Assembly (NCBI GenBank): GCA_020161145.1
Contig: JAIUPQ010000002.1
Location: 62,001-126,000, forward strand
Direction: 5' to 3'
Length of the DNA: 64,000 nt
DNA from: Pseudomonadota bacterium
GTDB taxonomy: Bacteria; Pseudomonadota; Gammaproteobacteria; Burkholderiales; Burkholderiaceae_C
Within the stretch, counting starts at the first letter, position 1, and the number at the start of each line of letters is the position of its first letter. The notes below the pieces were generated by a model that did not search any database, was not told where the DNA came from, and saw only the letters and a list, made by a program, of their open reading frames with translations. The position numbers and the translations under genes are program-made. Positions 60,791 through 64,000 of the stretch are shown here, one piece after another.

Positions 60791-61632
60791 CCGCCCGCAA
60801 CTTTCCCTCGGCCCAGGAGGAGGCGGGCACGCCCAGCCTGGCCTTCATGGACACCGAGTTTTTGCTGCGCGACGAGTTGCGCCCCATCCGGCTGCAGCTG
60901 GAGCTGCTGCGGCCCGAGCTGATGCAGCGCGAGCAAGGCATTGCCAGCACGGTGGTGCTGTTTGGCAGTGCCCGCATCCCGGCGCCCGAGGCGGCGCAGC
61001 AGCAACTGGAGGCGGCCCGCGCCAGCGGCGACGCGGCCCGCCAGCGCGCGGCCCAGGCCTGCGTGGCGCTGTCGCGCTACTACGAGGAGGCGCGCCGCTT
61101 TGCCCACATGGTCACCACCCGCACCCGTGACACGGCCAATCCGCTGGTCATCTGCACCGGCGGCGGCCCCGGCATCATGGAGGCCGGCAACCGCGGCGCG
61201 TTCGAGGCCGGCGGCCCCAGCATCGGCATGAACATCGCGCTGCCGCACGAGCAGGCGCCCAACCCCTACATCACGCCCGAGCTGAGCTTCCAGTTCCACT
61301 ACTTCGCCATCCGCAAAATGCACCTGTTGATGCGGGCGGTGGCGCTGGTGTGTTTTCCGGGCGGCTTCGGCACGCTCGACGAGTTGTTCGAGGTGCTGAC
61401 GCTGGTGCAGACCGGCAAGTCGCGTCGGCGCCCCATCCTGCTGTTCGGGCGCGAGTTCTGGAGCCGGCTGATCAACTTCGAGCTGCTGGCCGACATGGGC
61501 TTGATCAATCCCGAGGACACCCAGTTGTTCCACTACGTGGAGACGGCCGAGCAGGCCTGGGCCATCCTGGCCGCCTCTTATGGGCTGGAGGCCGGCGACC
61601 CGGCCGACAAACCCGCCGCCGAAGACTTCTGA
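60766..61632 (+). CDS. LOG-family protein (nucleotide 5'-monophosphate phosphoribohydrolase-like)
   Basis: A 288-residue protein of the LOG/TIGR00730 family, with ICTGGGPGIMEAGNRGAFEA near residue 128 and the signature FPGGFGTLDELFEVLTLVQT near residue 196. LOG enzymes split ribose-5-phosphate from cytokinin-like or purine nucleotides. This longer form (about 290 residues) is common in proteobacteria and its exact substrate is not known. ATG at 60766 lies within the end of the upstream MoeB/ThiF gene. Arginase follows 20 bases after the stop. Confidence 0.88.
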   Translation: MSKQHPNLTARNFPSAQEEAGTPSLAFMDTEFLLRDELRPIRLQLELLRPELMQREQGIASTVVLFGSARIPAPEAAQQQLEAARASGDAARQRAAQACVALSRYYEEARRFAHMVTTRTRDTANPLVICTGGGPGIMEAGNRGAFEAGGPSIGMNIALPHEQAPNPYITPELSFQFHYFAIRKMHLLMRAVALVCFPGGFGTLDELFEVLTLVQTGKSRRRPILLFGREFWSRLINFELLADMGLINPEDTQLFHYVETAEQAWAILAASYGLEAGDPADKPAAEDF

Positions 61633-61652
61633 ACTGACGCCACAATCCCCGG

Positions 61653-62567
61653 ATGAACAAACACGTCTCACTCATTGGCGCGCCCACCGACGTGGGCGCC
61701 GGGGCGCGCGGCGCCAGCATGGGCCCCGAGGCCTTGCGCGTGGCGGGCATCGCCGAGGCCTTGCGCACCCACGGCGTGGAGGTATTGGACCGTGGCAACC
61801 TCAGCGGCCCGGCCAACCCCTGGCTGCCGCCAGACCATGGCTACCGCCACCTGCCCGAGGTGGCGGCCTGGAACCGGCTGGTGCACGACGCCGTGCACGC
61901 CGAGTTGCAGGGCGGGCGCCTGCCCATCCTGCTGGGCGGCGACCATTGCCTGGGCCTGGGCTCCATCAGCGCGGTGGCGCGCCACTGCCGCGAGGCGGGC
62001 AAGAAGCTGCGCATCCTGTGGCTGGATGCCCACGCCGACTTCAACACCAGCGAGTTGACGCCCAGCGGCAACATCCACGGCATGCCGGTGGCCTGCCTGT
62101 GCGGCTACGGCCCCAAGGAGCTGATCGAGATCGGTGGGCACGTGCCGGCCATCAACCCCAAGTGGATCCGCCAGATCGGTATCCGCAGTGTGGACGTGGG
62201 CGAGAAAAAATTTGTACACGAAGTCGGCCTGGATGTGTTCGACATGCGTTACATCGACGAAATGGGCATGCGCCATGCCATGGAGCTGGCGCTGGCCACC
62301 CTGGATGCCAACACCCACCTGCACGTCAGCTTCGATGTGGACTTCCTTGACCCCGAGCTGGCGCCCGGCGTGGGCACCACCATCCCCGGCGGCCCCACCT
62401 ACCGCGAGGCGCAGCTGTGCATGGAAATGATTGCCGACACCGGCCGCATGGCCAGCCTGGACGTCATGGAGCTCAACCCGGCGCTGGACGTGCGCAACAA
62501 GACGGCGCTGGTGGCGGTCGATCTGATCGAGAGCCTGTTCGGCAAGTCCACGTTGATGCGCAAATAA
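61653..62567 (+). CDS. rocF: Arginase
   Basis: A 304-residue manganese enzyme that cleaves arginine to ornithine and urea. Metal-ligand motifs are GGDHCLGLGSIS near residue 92, WLDAHADFNT near residue 126 and SFDVDFLDPELAPGVGTT near residue 226, followed by the conserved glutamate region LDVMELNPALD. The length is typical of bacterial arginase (agmatinases have a different pattern around the third motif). There is no urease or ornithine pathway gene nearby in the window. Confidence 0.95.
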   Translation: MNKHVSLIGAPTDVGAGARGASMGPEALRVAGIAEALRTHGVEVLDRGNLSGPANPWLPPDHGYRHLPEVAAWNRLVHDAVHAELQGGRLPILLGGDHCLGLGSISAVARHCREAGKKLRILWLDAHADFNTSELTPSGNIHGMPVACLCGYGPKELIEIGGHVPAINPKWIRQIGIRSVDVGEKKFVHEVGLDVFDMRYIDEMGMRHAMELALATLDANTHLHVSFDVDFLDPELAPGVGTTIPGGPTYREAQLCMEMIADTGRMASLDVMELNPALDVRNKTALVAVDLIESLFGKSTLMRK

Positions 62568-62575
62568 GGCCCACC

Positions 62576-63271
62576 ATGAAACTGCACACGATCGCCGCTG
62601 CCCTGACCACCGCCCTTCTGCTGGCCGCCTGTGGTGGTGGCGGCAGCGACAACGCGGTCGTCGACCCGGTGGCTGCGGCCACGGCCTGGCAAAACCTCTA
62701 CAGCGGCAACCGCCAGTGGGCGTTGACCGGCACGGGCAGCGACAACCTGGCCTACACCTTGAATCTGGCGCTGGTGTCGGGCGGCGCCCAGACCTTCCCG
62801 CTGACGGGCGCGGCCACCACCGTGCGCTACTGGGACAGCACGCTGACCGCCACCGGCCAGCTCCCGGCGACCGGTCGCACGGCCTATTACCTGGATCCGG
62901 CCTCGCTGGTACTGGCAGGCACGCAGAACGTGACTTCCGGCGCCTGCGCGCAAGTCACCAACAGCGTGCTGCCGCCGGCCTCCACCGCGGTGGGCACCAG
63001 TGGTGTGCAGGCGCAGCTTACCGGCTACGTCGGCTGCACGCCCAACCCGCTGTCGGGCGTGACCGGGGTGATGCGCTGGGCCGTGGCCCAGGAGCTGGGC
63101 GTGAGCTACCTGTGCTCCAGCGTGCTGCAGTCGGACACCATCGGCGGCAGTGTGTACGAGGAAGACTGCTTCGAAACCACCCCGCAGGGCCAGATCGGCA
63201 GCCGGGCGCGGGTTTACATCCAGATCAAGACGACCACCACCGTCTGGTCGCTGCAACTGCGCACGCCCTGA
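62576..63271 (+). CDS. Secreted lipoprotein of unknown function
   Basis: A 231-residue protein with a lipoprotein signal peptide ending in the lipobox LLAAC followed by GGGGSDN. The mature part is rich in threonine, serine and glycine, with beta-strand character (GSDNLAYTLNLALVSGGAQT) and at least four later cysteines that could pair outside the cytoplasm. No domain is recognised. The gene lies between arginase and a lipoprotein esterase on the same strand, with gaps of 8 and 15 bases. Confidence 0.75.
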   Translation: MKLHTIAAALTTALLLAACGGGGSDNAVVDPVAAATAWQNLYSGNRQWALTGTGSDNLAYTLNLALVSGGAQTFPLTGAATTVRYWDSTLTATGQLPATGRTAYYLDPASLVLAGTQNVTSGACAQVTNSVLPPASTAVGTSGVQAQLTGYVGCTPNPLSGVTGVMRWAVAQELGVSYLCSSVLQSDTIGGSVYEEDCFETTPQGQIGSRARVYIQIKTTTTVWSLQLRTP

Positions 63272-63286
63272 GGCCTAGGACCATCC

Positions 63287-64000
63287 ATGCTTTGCATCCG
63301 CTACCCCGTGTTGGCCACCGTGCTGGTGGCCGCCCTGCTGACCGCCTGCGGTGGCGGTCAGGAGTCGTCCCGCGTTCCGGCCGACGTGATCTATCAAGGC
63401 CCACAGTACGCACAGGGTCAGCTCACGACCTATACCAACGTCAGCTATTCGCAGCGGCCCAACCCTGATCGCATCAACTACACCGACATCAGCACCAAGG
63501 CCAGCGAAAAGCGTGACGCCGTGCTGACGCTGAAGATGGACATCTGGGTGCCGCCCAATGCCACGCAAACCCGGCCGCAGCCACTGATCATCACCATCCA
63601 TGGTGGCGGCTTCACGGCCGGCAGCAAGACCGACGACGCGGCCGCGTTTCCCATCTCGTATGCCCGCTCGGGCTACGTGGCGGCGGCCATCAACTACCGG
63701 CTGACGGAAGAGCCCGACCTCACGCCCGAGCGGCGCCTGGCCGCGCAGCGCATGGCGCTGGAAGACCTGCAAAACGCCATCCGCTTCCTGCGCGTCTACG
63801 CCGGCACCTACCACATCGACCCCACGCGCATCGCCACCGTGGGCTCGTCGGCGGGCGGCGCGCTGTCGCTGATGAATGCAGCGGATGCCAACGACGTGGC
63901 CAACGTCGGCACCGGCAGCGACTACCAGGGCGTCAGCGCCCAGGTGGCGGCGGCGGTCTCCACCGGCGCCACGCTGATCGACCCGCTGGTGCCGGGCAGC
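63287..64000 (+). CDS. Lipoprotein alpha/beta hydrolase or esterase (partial, C-terminus outside window)
   Basis: The first 238 residues of a hydrolase that continues beyond the window. It begins with a lipoprotein signal peptide (MLCIRYPVLATVLVAALLTA, then CGGG). The oxyanion-hole motif is ITIHGGGFTAG near residue 104 and the nucleophile elbow is TVGSSAGGALSL near residue 184, as in hormone-sensitive-lipase or carboxylesterase type enzymes (BD-FAE/alpha-beta hydrolase 3). The acid and histidine residues would lie in the missing part. Confidence 0.85.
   Translation, partial: MLCIRYPVLATVLVAALLTACGGGQESSRVPADVIYQGPQYAQGQLTTYTNVSYSQRPNPDRINYTDISTKASEKRDAVLTLKMDIWVPPNATQTRPQPLIITIHGGGFTAGSKTDDAAAFPISYARSGYVAAAINYRLTEEPDLTPERRLAAQRMALEDLQNAIRFLRVYAGTYHIDPTRIATVGSSAGGALSLMNAADANDVANVGTGSDYQGVSAQVAAAVSTGATLIDPLVPGS

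Overview
The window is a high-GC chromosome segment whose gene content and codon use point to a betaproteobacterium of the order Burkholderiales, probably Comamonadaceae-like. The supporting features are xseB-ispA-dxs order, folE2, SapC, DUF3717, CzcI-type proteins and CadR. No ribosomal RNA is present, so the genus cannot be fixed. Two chromosomal blocks (1-43967 and 55348-64000) flank one clearly foreign, AT-rich element of about 11.3 kb (43998-55311).

Left block. 1-6800 holds a DUF1345 membrane protein (partial), an RsmB-like rRNA methyltransferase, a fatty-acid desaturase, a hydrolase/EamA pair, a DUF3717-DUF1289 protein, an OmpA-like protein and a Rieske oxygenase. 6952-13864 is an isoprenoid and cofactor run: xseB, ispA, dxs, folE2, aroQ and a large ABC permease. 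13872-19244 is a signalling cluster: histidine kinase, Hpt protein, REC-PAS-GGDEF-EAL protein and a second diguanylate cyclase. 19285-21856 holds cytochrome b561, two YceI proteins and an EamA exporter. 21888-27182 is a metal-resistance locus with an intact CadA-type ATPase, a CzcI-like protein, a CadR regulator and the decayed remains of czcB and czcA. 27186-29874 carries a MocA-like transferase, an AbiE toxin-antitoxin pair with a large palindrome upstream, and tRNA-Ser(TGA). 29927-34639 has apaH, a CorC-type protein, sapC, plsY, ridA and a MntA-HepT toxin-antitoxin pair. 34703-43944 is a tightly overlapping glycogen operon, glgB-glgX-glgC-glgA-glgP.

Integrated element. It splits the chromosomal tRNA-Arg(CCT) gene in its anticodon loop: the 5' half remains at 43968-44006 and the 3' half at 55303-55347, with a 9-bp duplicated core. 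The missing half is not rebuilt at either end. Instead the element carries its own complete, diverged tRNA-Arg(CCT) with promoter near the left end. It also encodes an excisionase-like HTH protein, a TdeIII-family restriction enzyme converging on a cytosine-5 methyltransferase with an N-terminal HTH, an XRE repressor, a MobC/MbeA-like (HEN-type) mobilization pair, several unknown small proteins and a tyrosine integrase next to the right end. It therefore looks like an integrative mobilizable element. A roughly 800-base stretch without convincing genes (47342-48140) has a strong promoter and at least a dozen perfect hairpins, and is best read as a large structured noncoding RNA. Three copies of one palindrome are probable operators of the element's repressor.

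Right block. 55376-64000 returns to high GC: a DUF4019 protein, divergent iron-type ABC permease and ATPase genes with a Fur-box-like site between them, a CtpA-type protease, a MoeB/ThiF protein, a LOG-family protein, arginase, a lipoprotein and a truncated lipoprotein esterase.
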